NCBI RefSeq assembly: GCF_900113485.1
Contig: NZ_FOPM01000021.1
Coordinates: 1 to 64,000, forward strand
Direction: 5' to 3'
Source: Methylobacterium gossipiicola
Lineage (GTDB): Bacteria; Pseudomonadota; Alphaproteobacteria; Rhizobiales; Beijerinckiaceae
DNA length: 64,000 nt
Shown piece by piece: positions 29,958-39,037 of the stretch (positions are counted from its first letter, which is position 1; each line of letters begins with the position of its first letter). Made by a program: the position numbers and the translations under genes. The notes below the pieces were generated by a model. It was given only the letters and a program-made list of their open reading frames with translations. It was not told the origin of the DNA and made no database searches.

Positions 29958-30018
29958 CGGCGGTGTGTCACGGTCGGTGAGCGTCACGACGGGGCCTGCG
30001 CCGGCGCGGGCCGACCGC

Positions 30019-30864
30019 TCATGCGCCGGTGGCGACGGGCCGCTGCGGGTCCGAACCCCACTCCGACCACGACCCGTCATAGAGGGCTCGCGGCGGCCGC
30101 CCGAGGGTTTCCAGGGCCAGGGACACGATGGCGGCGGTGACGCCCGAACCGCAGGTGGTGACCACCGGCCTGTCGAGATCGACCCCGCTCTCGGCGAACA
30201 CCGCCTTCAAGGCGTCGGCCTCCTTCAGCCGTCCGCCGCTCTGGAGCGCCGCGTAATGGACGTTGCGGGCCCCCGGCATATGGCCCGGTCGTACGCCGGG
30301 ACGCGGCTCCGCTTCCTCGCCGCGAAAGCGCGGGCCGGAGCGTGCGTCGACCACCTGGGCCGAGCCGGATTCGAGAGCGTTCGCAACGGTTTGTCCGTCC
30401 GCCACCGCGTCCTCCGAGAAGGCGGCGGTGAAGGAAGCGGGCGCGCGGGAATGGCCTTGGCCGGTCTCCACGGCGCCGCCCGCCGCGACCCAGGCGGGAT
30501 ATCCGCCCTCCAGGATCGCCACGTCGCCCACCCCGAACACCCGCAGCATCCACCGCACCCGGGGCGCCGAAAACAGGCCGAGCCCATCATAGACCACGAT
30601 CCTTGCCCCATCGCCGATGCCCAGCGCCCCCATTCGGGTCGCGAACACCTCCGGGCGCGGCAGCATGTGCGGCAGGCCCGATGTTTCGTCGCTCATGGCG
30701 TCGATGTCGAACCGGATGGCGCCTGGAACATGTCCCGCCCGGTACTCGCCCAAGGCGTCTTTCCCCTGCGCCGGCAGGTACCAAGAGCCGTCGAGAACCA
30801 CGAGATCGGGCTGTCCGAGATGGGCTTTCAACCAGTCCACGGTCACGAAAGGCGTCAGCGCCAT
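30019..30864 (-). CDS. sseA: 3-mercaptopyruvate sulfurtransferase (two rhodanese domains)
   Basis: The 281-residue protein has two rhodanese domains. The catalytic loop is in the second: Cys238 in TTCGSGVTA. CG[S/T]GVTA is the pattern of mercaptopyruvate sulfurtransferase rather than thiosulfate sulfurtransferase. It moves sulfur from 3-mercaptopyruvate to an acceptor such as cyanide or a thiol in the cytoplasm. ATG 30864 gives the family N terminus (TPFVTVDWLKAHL), with GGAG upstream. It precedes ureD on the strand and may share a transcript with it. Confidence 0.92.
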   Translation of the reverse strand: MALTPFVTVDWLKAHLGQPDLVVLDGSWYLPAQGKDALGEYRAGHVPGAIRFDIDAMSDETSGLPHMLPRPEVFATRMGALGIGDGARIVVYDGLGLFSAPRVRWMLRVFGVGDVAILEGGYPAWVAAGGAVETGQGHSRAPASFTAAFSEDAVADGQTVANALESGSAQVVDARSGPRFRGEEAEPRPGVRPGHMPGARNVHYAALQSGGRLKEADALKAVFAESGVDLDRPVVTTCGSGVTAAIVSLALETLGRPPRALYDGSWSEWGSDPQRPVATGA

Positions 30865-31020
30865 AATGTTCGGGCTCCGGCGATGGGAGGGTAGGGTGGC
30901 CGAACCATATCCCGAGGCGGTACGCCTCCGCCACCGTGCGACCGGATTTCCACGGGTCAAACCGCCGGCGATGCCCTATGTCACCGGTCGTTCCCTTCGA
31001 GCAGCGGAGCCTTCGCGCCC

Positions 31021-31269
31021 TTGTCTTCCCGCGAAACCTTCCACATTGAAATTCTCGGTCCCGAGCCCCCCCCCGAGGGGGAAGACCTTGTGCGCCAACG
31101 GGTTTCCGTCCGGGCCAGTAGCCTGGAGAGTGCCACCGAGCGCGCCCTGGGCCTGTTCGCGCGGGCCAGCGCACCGCAGCGCGGCGGCGAACCGGTGGAG
31201 GCGGTTCGGGTCATCGACGGCGCCGGCACGGAGGTGTTCTTCCGCAGTCGTTTCGACGAGCCGGCCTGA
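31021..31269 (+). CDS. Hypothetical 82-residue protein
   Basis: This small frame starts with TTG and has GGAG 11 bases upstream. The product has a clear alternating pattern (FHIEILGP, VRQRVSVRA, AVRVIDGAG, EVFFRSRF) that could form a small alpha/beta fold, with no signal or membrane segment. I recognise no family. It is followed after 5 bases by the exported CxxCH protein, so they may be one unit. The TTG start is uncertain; a later GTG at 31090 would leave 59 residues. Confidence 0.55.
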   Translation: MSSRETFHIEILGPEPPPEGEDLVRQRVSVRASSLESATERALGLFARASAPQRGGEPVEAVRVIDGAGTEVFFRSRFDEPA

Positions 31270-31274
31270 TCGGT

Positions 31275-31631
31275 ATGCGGTGGCGTATTGTCCTCGCACC
31301 GATCCTAATCCTGACGTTCACTGCCCTGTTCGTGCGGAGCTATAGCCTGCCGCCGGCCCCCGACCGCCGTGGAGGCACCACGATCCTGCTCGATTGGCCG
31401 ACCCGTCCCCTGTTTGGAAGTCCGCGAGGAGAGTGCCTCGATCTCCCCGAATCCGCGGTGCCCATCGCGTGCCTCGTCGGTTCCGTAGCCCGTTCGCGAC
31501 AGGGCATCGTCCTGGCGAATTTGCCCTTCTGCATCACCTGTCACGATCTTTCCCAACGCATCGCCGCCCTCGGCCGCGATCGCGCCGCCGTCGCGGCCGC
31601 CCAGGCGCGGATCAGTCGTTTCGGTTGGTAG
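31275..31631 (+). CDS. Small exported hypothetical protein with a CxxCH motif
   Basis: The 118-residue protein starts with an uncleaved signal-anchor or signal peptide (about residues 4-20, RIVLAPILILTFTALFV), so the rest should be periplasmic. Cys85-Ile-Thr-Cys-His89 (FCITCHDL) fits the CxxCH haem c attachment motif. Two other cysteines lie at about 55 and 66. No usual distal Met is obvious near the C terminus, and no cytochrome family is recognised, so haem binding is only a suggestion; a thiol/metal site is the alternative. Its 3-prime end overlaps the convergent acyltransferase gene by 20 bases. Confidence 0.6.
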   Translation: MRWRIVLAPILILTFTALFVRSYSLPPAPDRRGGTTILLDWPTRPLFGSPRGECLDLPESAVPIACLVGSVARSRQGIVLANLPFCITCHDLSQRIAALGRDRAAVAAAQARISRFGW

Positions 31632-32796
31632 CAGGTCCCAGTGATCGTGTTCGCGCTCGGCGGGCGCGCCATCTGCTGAAACGGGCCCGCAAGCCCTCGA
31701 GGCGCCGGGCAAGGCCGAACAGGCGATCCCCCTCCGGTGTGGTGAGGAGGAGATGGGTCAGCGGCATCCGTTCTTTCCAGAAGGTCTCGGCGAGCTGGAA
31801 ATCCGGTGGCGCGCAGGAATCCACCCCGTTCAGCGAACCCTCGGCGATCAAGGACTGGGTGATGCGATGAAGGAGCAGAGCGCCGGGTGAGTCCCGCGCC
31901 GTCGACTCTAGGAACGAGATCTTGAGGCACCAGGCTCGCGCCCCGGTGACGTAGATGATGGCGCTGGCGAGGGTCGTTCCCTCACGCCGGAGGCGGTCGA
32001 TCCGGACCTGCCCTCGCGCACCGAAAGCCGCAACCGAGGCCTGCAACAACGCCACTTCGCCTGGGTTGCCGCCCAGTGCGGTGCCGGCCCGCCCCTTCCA
32101 GCCGGCCGCCTCCAGGGCGATGTAGTCGTCGAGCGCCGCAGGTAGGACGAGCGGATCGCGAAGGCTCTCGAATTCCAAGGGCGCAAGGCGTTCGGCCGAC
32201 TGACGCAGGCGTCTTCGTCGTCGAGCCGAGAGATGATCGAGGTAGGTAGTGCGTTCATCACCCGGCCGGGCCGACGGCTCGAAGACGGCGCGGCTGTGGT
32301 CCCAGAATCGAGCCTGGGCGAGTCCCTCGGCCCGGCAAACCTCGTCGAGGACTTCCGCGAAGCGACCGGCCGTCGGGAGATAGCACAGCATCGCGCGGGG
32401 CCCGGTGAACCGGCCGATGGCGTGCAGGAGCCTCCGAAGAGCGTCGGTTGGGTTTTCCGGATCGAGAAGGGGAACGCCGAAGACCCCATAGCCATGGGTC
32501 CATCCCATGGTGAGACGCAGGGGAAGCCCCCAACGACGTCGCTGGCATCGGCAGGGCCACACGGCGAGGAGGCGTAAACCGGGCTGCTCCGGCGGGCGGT
32601 CCCCCACCAGGATCACGACGACGCCCGCACCGAACGCTGTCCCGGCGGCAAGGGCGAAGTCGGGGTCGTAGAACAGGTTCTCGATGAAGGGGGCCCGACT
32701 CAAGGCCCTCCAGGCCGAAACCCACGGCGCATCCGGATCGAGGGGGCGGATGGCGGCGACGCAGTTATCGGCCAAGTGAAGCGTTGTCGGGGCCAT
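31612..32796 (-). CDS. GNAT-fold N-acyltransferase (BcsL/CelD, FemAB-like)
   Basis: The 394-residue protein has the arrangement of the CelD/BcsL acyltransferase family (Acetyltransf_6): an N-terminal GNAT-like half with LFYDPDFALAAG, a middle DHLSARRRRRLRQ segment and a C-terminal GNAT core (about 235-360) with YVTGARAWCLKISF. Members sit in exopolysaccharide gene sets and transfer acyl or aminoacyl groups. ATG 32796 has GAGG upstream and lies 11 bases after the flippase stop, so the two genes form a unit. The acyl donor and acceptor are unknown. Confidence 0.82.
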   Translation of the reverse strand: MAPTTLHLADNCVAAIRPLDPDAPWVSAWRALSRAPFIENLFYDPDFALAAGTAFGAGVVVILVGDRPPEQPGLRLLAVWPCRCQRRRWGLPLRLTMGWTHGYGVFGVPLLDPENPTDALRRLLHAIGRFTGPRAMLCYLPTAGRFAEVLDEVCRAEGLAQARFWDHSRAVFEPSARPGDERTTYLDHLSARRRRRLRQSAERLAPLEFESLRDPLVLPAALDDYIALEAAGWKGRAGTALGGNPGEVALLQASVAAFGARGQVRIDRLRREGTTLASAIIYVTGARAWCLKISFLESTARDSPGALLLHRITQSLIAEGSLNGVDSCAPPDFQLAETFWKERMPLTHLLLTTPEGDRLFGLARRLEGLRARFSRWRARRARTRSLGPATNRND

Positions 32797-32807
32797 CGCT
32801 TGGGGCC

Positions 32808-34220
32808 TCACGCCATCCGTCGACGCCGGACCATGCTGGCTACCCCCAGAATATCGAAACGCCATGCCATGGCGCCGATACCGCATAGCAGGACGACGAG
32901 CTCGAGGATGACGGTCGGGGCCGTTCGGCCTGCCGTCGACGCTTCGATGGCGATGACCACGATCCAGCAGCCGAGGGCCGTGGCACCGATCTCGGCGACA
33001 TCGCGCCAGGGGACGGGCATGCGGATACCGGTCCGATCGCCGATCATGAACACGAGGCAGGCCAGGGCTTGTCCGAGGACGACCGCCGCCGCCGCACCAG
33101 CGATGCCGTAGGGGGGGATCAGGATGGCAGAAAGGCCGGCGATGGCAACGAGAAGAGTGAGGGATGCCACGGCATCGAGACGGCTCGACGCGGAAAAATA
33201 GATGATCTGTCCGAAATAGTACGAGCGCAGCATGAGGAAGATGCTGGCAGCAATGAGCATCGGCGCGACTGTAAGGGCGGCCGTGCGATAGTCGGGACCG
33301 AGCAGAACGGTGACCACGAGGTCGTCGAAGGCCAGGAAGAAAACCCCACCGAATGCCGCGATGACGGCGAGCAGCCGGGCTGCCCCTTCTAGGACCGGCC
33401 GGGCGGCCTCCATGCCGCCTACACGCGCTTCACGCTTGGCGATGGATACCAGGGCGAGGGCGATGCTGTCACCGAACACGACGAAGCTTTGGCGCAGGAA
33501 ATCCGAGAAGGCGCCGTAGGCCCCGAGTTCGGCGACTCCGACGCTCTGACCGATGATGAGGCGATCGATGGTCTGCGCGAGGGCCGCGGCCGCGAACGAT
33601 AGAATCAGAGGCCAGCCATAGGTGAGGAGACGCCGCGCCTCCGTCCAGCTTCCGCGCCCGCAGAGGAGTACCCCGATGGCGCGAAGAGGAGGCAGGGCAG
33701 CGAGGATGTTGGCGAGAGCCGTCGCCAGAAGGAGATCGACGGCGCGCCCTGTCCACAGCAGGACGCCGATTCCGAGCCCAAGCACGAGAACGGCCCGCAG
33801 AACGATGGCCATGGCGACAGCGCCGGCTTCCAGACGCGTGCGTGCGATTTCGCAGGCTCCCTCGAACACCATCATGCCGATGACGGCCGCCAGGATGGCG
33901 CCGGCCGCCGGCGGAGCCACGATGCCGAGCCACGCTCCCAGGGCCGCCGCCAGCCCGGCGAGACCAATCATCGCCGCGAGGAGACGGATTACGGTGCCGA
34001 TCTGGTCCGCCGCCCGCGCCTCCTCGTAGAGGGCGAAGAACGAAAACTTTGGCCATTGGCAGGTCGCACCGTAGAGCACGAGCGCCCATGACAGGATCAA
34101 TAAGTAGCCGCCATAGGCTTCCGCCGGCGCGAGACGGGTGAAGACGGCCAGGGACGCCATGTTGAGGGCGGCGGCGACGCCGCGGGAGCCGACATACGTC
34201 AGGGTGTGACGCGCAATCAT
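32808..34220 (-). CDS. Polysaccharide/lipid-linked oligosaccharide flippase (Wzx/MATE-like)
   Basis: The 470-residue protein has 12-14 membrane helices across its whole length, with the MOP-superfamily pattern seen in polysaccharide flippases (TLTYVGSRGVAAALNMASL at the start, QTIDRLIIGQ near 220). It should move a lipid-linked glycan or similar across the inner membrane. I start at ATG 34220; the ribosome site is weak, and upstream open frame has no better start. It is translated just before the acyltransferase, and diverges from mntR. No glycosyltransferase or polymerase gene is nearby. Confidence 0.85.
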   Translation of the reverse strand: MIARHTLTYVGSRGVAAALNMASLAVFTRLAPAEAYGGYLLILSWALVLYGATCQWPKFSFFALYEEARAADQIGTVIRLLAAMIGLAGLAAALGAWLGIVAPPAAGAILAAVIGMMVFEGACEIARTRLEAGAVAMAIVLRAVLVLGLGIGVLLWTGRAVDLLLATALANILAALPPLRAIGVLLCGRGSWTEARRLLTYGWPLILSFAAAALAQTIDRLIIGQSVGVAELGAYGAFSDFLRQSFVVFGDSIALALVSIAKREARVGGMEAARPVLEGAARLLAVIAAFGGVFFLAFDDLVVTVLLGPDYRTAALTVAPMLIAASIFLMLRSYYFGQIIYFSASSRLDAVASLTLLVAIAGLSAILIPPYGIAGAAAAVVLGQALACLVFMIGDRTGIRMPVPWRDVAEIGATALGCWIVVIAIEASTAGRTAPTVILELVVLLCGIGAMAWRFDILGVASMVRRRRMA

Positions 34221-34494
34221 CGGCGTTCCATTCGCGCTATTCCGGCGCGCGAAATTGGAGGGGGTCGCATCGTCGTCACGTGCGCCTTCCGTTTGCGCCT
34301 TCCGGAAGAGGTGCCTAGCACGGTGATCTTGCCGAGGCGTCAACGGTCGAGCCGGGCGAGGATTCGCCTCGCTGTGGTCCGATACCGATGTGGTTCGGTT
34401 AGGCGTGGGGGGTCCCCTTCCGCCATGGCCTTCGCTAAACAGCCGGAGATCGGCAACGTGCCGCCGCATTCAGGGCAAGGAGATCGCGAGTCAT

Positions 34495-34947
34495 ATGCAG
34501 GATGCGCCGCGATCCGGTCCCACCTCTCCGCTCGTCGATCCGGATGTGCAGGTCGAGAGCTTTCGCCAGGCGCGAGAGGCGCGACGCCTCGAACTGGTCG
34601 AGGATTACGTCGAACTGATCGCCGATCTGCTCGGTGATGGCGGTGAGGCGCGGCAAGTCGATATCGCCGCCCGTCTCGGTGTGGCCCAGCCCACTGTCGC
34701 CAAGATGCTCAAGCGACTGGTCGAGGATGGGTTGGTCCAGCAACGGCCCTACCGTGGCGTCTTCCTGACGGCAGCCGGTCAGGCCCTGGCCACCCAGAGT
34801 CGCGAGCGGCACCGCATCGTCGAGAAGTTTCTCCGAGCCCTTGGGGTCAGCGCTGAAACGGCGCGGCGGGACGCCGAGGGCATCGAGCATCACGTGAGTG
34901 TGGAGACCCTTGCGGCGTTCCGCCTGTTCTGCGAGGGCAAATCGTAG
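34495..34947 (+). CDS. mntR: Manganese-responsive regulator MntR (DtxR family)
   Basis: The 150-residue protein closely follows E. coli Mnt[13 protein letters not shown], a winged helix with [29 protein letters not shown], and the C-terminal HH motif [11 protein letters not shown] that binds Mn. It represses Mn uptake genes when Mn is plentiful. ATG 34495 has AAGGAG 12 bases upstream. No mntH or Mn ABC importer is in the window, so the target genes lie elsewhere or are the neighbours here. It is convergent with the decarboxylase gene, with 25 bases between the stops. Confidence 0.93.
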   Translation: MQDAPRSGPTSPLVDPDVQVESFRQAREARRLELVEDYVELIADLLGDGGEARQVDIAARLGVAQPTVAKMLKRLVEDGLVQQRPYRGVFLTAAGQALATQSRERHRIVEKFLRALGVSAETARRDAEGIEHHVSVETLAAFRLFCEGKS

Positions 34948-34972
34948 CGTCCGGTCCCGGTCGATCGCGCGA

Positions 34973-36253
34973 TCACGGACCGATCACGGTCGCCTTGCCG
35001 CCATCGACCAGTATTTCAGCCGGCAACGGATGGCTGAGAAACCCAGTGGGGCTCGCCGTCAATCCGTAAGCACCCGATTGCAGGACGGCGACGAGGTCAC
35101 CGGAGGCGAGCTGGGGCAGGAAGGCCGCTCGGGCCAGGATGTCCAAAGGGGTGCAGAGGGGCCCCACCACCGTCCAGGGCATGGAGACGGCGCCTGCTGC
35201 CTCGACGACGGCCACAACCGGATAGTCGCGTTTCACGATCTGCCCGAGGTTGCCCGAGGCGGCGAGGTGGTGATGCATGCCTCCATCCGTGATCGCGAAG
35301 AGTTGCCCCCGCGAGCGTTTCACGGCGCGCACTTGCGCAACGTAGAGCCCGGCTGGCCCGACGAGGTAGCGCCCCGGTTCGAGGACGATACGGGCCGTGG
35401 CGAGCCTCGGGTCCTCGGCGACCATGGCGCGCAGGGCCGGGATGCCTGAGTGGATTGCGTCGAGGTCGAGGGGGCCATCACCCGCGAAATAGGGAATGCC
35501 GAGCCCGCCGCCGAGATCGACCGTATCGAGGGCACGGCCGATTCGAGCGGCGACCCGTGACGCCAAACGCAGGCCATAGGCCCATTGGCCAAGGAGGATA
35601 GAGGCCGAGAGCCCCTGCGTCCCCGCGAACAGATGAAGTCCCGTCAGGCGCAGACGATCCTCCGCCACGATCCGATCGACGACGGCTTCGAGATCCTCCT
35701 CATCGAAGCCGAACGGTGAGGGCTTCCCCCCCATCCGCATGGCGCCACCCTGCGCGTCCGGTCCGGGATTCACCCGGATCGCAACGGACGCACGCTGCCC
35801 GTAGCGCTCCGCCGCCGCAGCGACACGCCCCATCTCCTCGAAGTTTTCGAGATGGATTTCGCCAATCCCTCCCGCAATGACCCGTTCGATATCGGCGTCG
35901 CTCTTGCCGGGGCCGGCGAAAAGGATTCGTTCTGGGGAGAGGCCGGCCGTCAAGGCAGCCTCGTATTCGGCACCGGAGGCAATTTCGGCGCCGGCTCCCT
36001 CCTCGGCGAAAACGCGGATGACGGCCGGGCGCGGGTTCGCCTTGACGGAGTAATCGACTTCGGCGAAGCCCGCCACAGCCTGCGACAGGTCACGATAAGC
36101 GCGGCGCATGCGGGCCGCGTCGTAGACGAAGAGCGGGGTGCCGTAGGTCCGCGCGAGGCCCGCGAGATCGAGCCCTCCAACCTGAATCACCCCATCCCGC
36201 CGGGGCAAATCCGTAGCGATCAGGCTGCGGGCGAGACCGTTTACGTCAGCCAT
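34973..36253 (-). CDS. PLP-dependent decarboxylase, group III (diaminopimelate/ornithine decarboxylase-like)
   Basis: The 426-residue protein has the alanine-racemase-fold domain with PLP Lys71 in VDYSVKANP, His207 in LHLFAGTQ and the glycine loop GGGLGIPY (248-255), then a beta-barrel with EPGRYLVG. The active-site cysteine segment reads GPLCTPLD instead of the CESGD of diaminopimelate decarboxylase, so the substrate probably differs. This matches decarboxylases found with exosortase/EPS gene sets. The start ATG 36253 overlaps the ligase stop by 8 bases. No lysine-synthesis genes are near, which argues against it being LysA. Confidence 0.85.
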   Translation of the reverse strand: MADVNGLARSLIATDLPRRDGVIQVGGLDLAGLARTYGTPLFVYDAARMRRAYRDLSQAVAGFAEVDYSVKANPRPAVIRVFAEEGAGAEIASGAEYEAALTAGLSPERILFAGPGKSDADIERVIAGGIGEIHLENFEEMGRVAAAAERYGQRASVAIRVNPGPDAQGGAMRMGGKPSPFGFDEEDLEAVVDRIVAEDRLRLTGLHLFAGTQGLSASILLGQWAYGLRLASRVAARIGRALDTVDLGGGLGIPYFAGDGPLDLDAIHSGIPALRAMVAEDPRLATARIVLEPGRYLVGPAGLYVAQVRAVKRSRGQLFAITDGGMHHHLAASGNLGQIVKRDYPVVAVVEAAGAVSMPWTVVGPLCTPLDILARAAFLPQLASGDLVAVLQSGAYGLTASPTGFLSHPLPAEILVDGGKATVIGP

Positions 36254-37739
36254 TTTCGCGCTCTGCCGCGAGGCGTTTGTAATCGATCTTGCCGTTGGGC
36301 GTGACGGGCAAGGCCGCCACCATTTCGACGGTTCGGGGCACCATATGGGGCGCTACGACTTCGCGGACCGAACGTAAGGCCATCTCGATGGATGGACCAT
36401 CCGAGGCCGGAACGCCGATGGCATGAAGGCGCTGCCCGAGGCTGGCATCCGGCAGACCGATGACGGCCACGGCGCCGAAGGCCTCCGTCGCCATGAGAGC
36501 TGCTTCTACCTCACCCGGACTGACGCGAAATCCCGAGGTCTTGATCATCGCATCGTCGCGCCCGACGAAGGTGAAATAACCCTCCGCGTCTTCGACGACG
36601 AGATCGCCCGACCGGCATAGGGGCGGTCCGAGTGGGTCGAGGGGATCTGGCACCAGCACTTTGGCGGTCTCATCCGGCCGATTCCAGTAGCCGAGCGACA
36701 CCGTGGGACCGCGATGCATGAGGATGCCGGGTTCACCCGCCCGGGTGCGGCGGCCCTCAGGGGTCACCGCGAAGATTTGGGTTTCGGGAATGGCCTTCCC
36801 CATGGAACCGGGGCGGGCCTCCAACTCGTCGGGCGGCAGCCAAGTGGAGCGGAAGGCTTCCGTCAACCCGTACATCAGGACGATGTGCGTATGGGGCAGG
36901 GCCTGTCGCAGGCGCGCCACCGTCTCCATGGGTACCGCGCCACCGGAATTGGTGATGTAACGCAGGCTTGTGAGATCGGCCTTCGCCAACCGCGGAGCCG
37001 CACGAGTGAGAAGTGTCCACAGGGTCGGCACCCCGGCAAGCCCGGTGATCCGATGGGTTTCGATGGCGCGCACCACCTCGTCGCCGAATCGGACATCGAG
37101 GAGAACCAGGCGGGCGCCCTGCTCGACGGCGGTGAGGAGCTGATTCAGACCATAATCGAAGGCGAGGGGCAGGACCGACAGGATGCGTTCGTCCGGCGTG
37201 ATGCCGAGGTAATTTCTGACAATCCGGGTGCCGGCGATCAGGTTGGCGTGAGAGAGCATCACACCCTTAGGCAATCCCGTCGAACCCGACGTGTAGAGGA
37301 TCGCTGCGAGATCTTCGGGCGGAGCGGGTCCGGCCCGTTCTGGCAGGAGAAGCAGAAGGCTCTCGGCCGAGATCTCCGAAATCACTGTCAGCGTATCGCC
37401 GAGGATATGGCGCAGACCCGGCTCGGTCACGAGGACGCGTGCGCCGCAATCCTCAACGATGTGCCGAACCTGGGCCGGGCGCAGGCTCGGGTGGATCGGC
37501 ACGAAGGCGGCCCCGGCGCGCGCGATGGCGAACAAGGCAACGCATTCGCCGATGGACTTCGGAAGCTGGACCGCGACACGGTCGCCTCGAGCGATACCCA
37601 CGTCCCTTAAGCGATCCGCGAAGACGGCGACGCGGTCGCGAAATCCGTCATAGCTGAGCTGGTCCTCGCCAGCCACGAGGGCGACCCGTTCGCCGGCCGG
37701 TCCTTCGAGAAGGTTGTGGACGTGCGTCGGACCGGACAT
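36246..37739 (-). CDS. AMP-forming acyl/aminoacyl ligase (adenylation enzyme)
   Basis: The 497-residue ANL-superfamily enzyme activates a carboxylate with ATP and passes it to a thiol. The P-loop motif YTSGSTGLPKGVM is at 149-161, YGLTEAF follows in the middle domain, SGDLVVEDAEGYF and the hinge come later, and catalytic Lys484 lies in PNGKIDYKR near the C terminus. Length fits a stand-alone adenylation domain. ATG 37739 lies 4 bases after the stop of the acyl carrier protein gene, so that carrier is the likely acceptor. Whether the substrate is a fatty or an amino acid is not clear from sequence. Confidence 0.88.
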   Translation of the reverse strand: MSGPTHVHNLLEGPAGERVALVAGEDQLSYDGFRDRVAVFADRLRDVGIARGDRVAVQLPKSIGECVALFAIARAGAAFVPIHPSLRPAQVRHIVEDCGARVLVTEPGLRHILGDTLTVISEISAESLLLLLPERAGPAPPEDLAAILYTSGSTGLPKGVMLSHANLIAGTRIVRNYLGITPDERILSVLPLAFDYGLNQLLTAVEQGARLVLLDVRFGDEVVRAIETHRITGLAGVPTLWTLLTRAAPRLAKADLTSLRYITNSGGAVPMETVARLRQALPHTHIVLMYGLTEAFRSTWLPPDELEARPGSMGKAIPETQIFAVTPEGRRTRAGEPGILMHRGPTVSLGYWNRPDETAKVLVPDPLDPLGPPLCRSGDLVVEDAEGYFTFVGRDDAMIKTSGFRVSPGEVEAALMATEAFGAVAVIGLPDASLGQRLHAIGVPASDGPSIEMALRSVREVVAPHMVPRTVEMVAALPVTPNGKIDYKRLAAERENG

Positions 37740-37743
37740 CGTA

Positions 37744-38022
37744 TCAGGCTTGGACGCGCTTCGTCGCGACATAGGACGCCAGGGCGTCGATGCTCTCGAA
37801 ATGGGCGAGGGCGAACGCGTCCTCCTCGATCTCGAAACCGAAGCGCTCACCCAATTCCATCATCAGATCGAGTACCCCAATGGAATCGAGGGCATCGCTG
37901 GTGACCAGGGACGTCTGCGCGGTGACGCTGTCTGACGAGAGGCCCGGATTGCGTCCGAGGATGAATGCGCGGATCGCCTCACGCGCCGCGTCTCGTGTCT
38001 CGATGTCGTGTCTCTCGACCAA
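37744..38022 (-). CDS. Acyl/peptidyl carrier protein
   Basis: The 92-residue acidic protein has the carrier-protein fold and the phosphopantetheine site Ser47 in DALDSIGVLD. The following helix-2 segment LMMELGERFGFEIEED is typical. It starts with TTG 38022, with GTGGAG upstream. It is the first gene of the carrier-ligase-decarboxylase set and lies 97 bases after the transglutaminase gene stop on the same strand, so it may be read from that operon or from its own promoter. It is not the main fatty-acid ACP, which would normally sit among fab genes. Confidence 0.85.
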   Translation of the reverse strand: MVERHDIETRDAAREAIRAFILGRNPGLSSDSVTAQTSLVTSDALDSIGVLDLMMELGERFGFEIEEDAFALAHFESIDALASYVATKRVQA

Positions 38023-38119
38023 GGCTCGCGCTCCACCGGCCGTCCTGTAACGAACGTTGCCGCGCTTAAGCCATGCGAGGCGCGTGTGTCCATGGGAACG
38101 CCCCGTTCATCGACGGTCG

Positions 38120-39037
38120 TCAGACCCTTTCTGCCTCGACCGTGACGGTCGCCTCCGGCATCGGTTCGCCGTCCGGTATCACATCGACCTCGACCTTGAG
38201 CTTCTGCGCCCCCGACGAAGAGACGATGCCGTCGATGGGCGAGACGTCCGTATAATCCCGTCCGCGAGCCACGACGATATGATCGTCGCACATCGCGATG
38301 CCGTTGGTCGGATCGAGGCCGATCCATCCGTCGCCGCACCAGACCGAAACCCAGGCATGACTGGCGTCGGCGCCGCGCAGGCGTGGCTGTCCAGCCGGAG
38401 GAATGGTCCGTAGATAACCGCTGACATAAGCCGATGGGATGCCGAGGCCGCGCAGGCCCGCGATCATGATATGCGCGAAATCCTGACAGACGCCCGCTCG
38501 CAGGGCGAACGCTTCCTCGAGGGGGGTACGAACAGAGGTCGCCTTGGCGTCGAAGCGGAAATCCCGGCGGATGCGCTGCATGAGATCGTAAGCCCCGCCG
38601 AGGGCACTGCGCCCGGAGGGAAAGCTCGAACGCGCATAATCCGTGACGTCCGGAACCAGCGACACGCGTGGGCTCGGAAACAGGTAGTGAATCGGCGCGT
38701 CCGGTGCGAGGGAGCGTGAGCGGAGAGCCTCGTCGCGAATCCGTTCCCATGCGGGGCCGGTTTCTGGCGCGGGCATCGACGGACGCTCGACGCGAACCCG
38801 GGACAGGGCTTCGACCCGAAGTTCGGTATGGGGCGTGTCGATGATGATGGATGTCACGTCGAGGCCGAAGTGATCCCGGCGCTCCGTGCGATGGCGTGGT
38901 TCGGGCGAGATCGTGAGCGTGCTCGCCAGCACGGTTTGGCCTTCGTCGTCCGTCAGGCGCAGGCGCAAGCCGCAACGGGCGAAATGAACCGGCCGCGCGT
39001 AGCGATACGTTGTGAGGTGGCGCAGCGTGTATATCAC
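38120..39037 (-). CDS. Transglutaminase-like protein (N-terminal bacterial transglutaminase domain plus core)
   Basis: The 305-residue protein has the N-terminal beta domain ([17 protein letters not shown]) and a papain-like transglutaminase core with Cys184 (AGVCQDFAH), His227 (DASHAWVSV) and Asp242 (GLDPTNG), a complete triad. In this neighbourhood the domain could act as a peptidase or an acyl transferase that makes or breaks amide bonds. The start ATG 39037 overlaps the ATP-grasp gene stop by 4 bases (ATGA), so the two are translationally coupled. It has no signal peptide and should be cytoplasmic. Confidence 0.92.
   Translation of the reverse strand: MIYTLRHLTTYRYARPVHFARCGLRLRLTDDEGQTVLASTLTISPEPRHRTERRDHFGLDVTSIIIDTPHTELRVEALSRVRVERPSMPAPETGPAWERIRDEALRSRSLAPDAPIHYLFPSPRVSLVPDVTDYARSSFPSGRSALGGAYDLMQRIRRDFRFDAKATSVRTPLEEAFALRAGVCQDFAHIMIAGLRGLGIPSAYVSGYLRTIPPAGQPRLRGADASHAWVSVWCGDGWIGLDPTNGIAMCDDHIVVARGRDYTDVSPIDGIVSSSGAQKLKVEVDVIPDGEPMPEATVTVEAERV

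Noticed and set aside
34973..36253. Assignment of the decarboxylase as LysA
   Set aside because: The active-site segment GPLCTPLD differs from CESGD, and no lysine-pathway genes are near; the carrier-ligase context points elsewhere.
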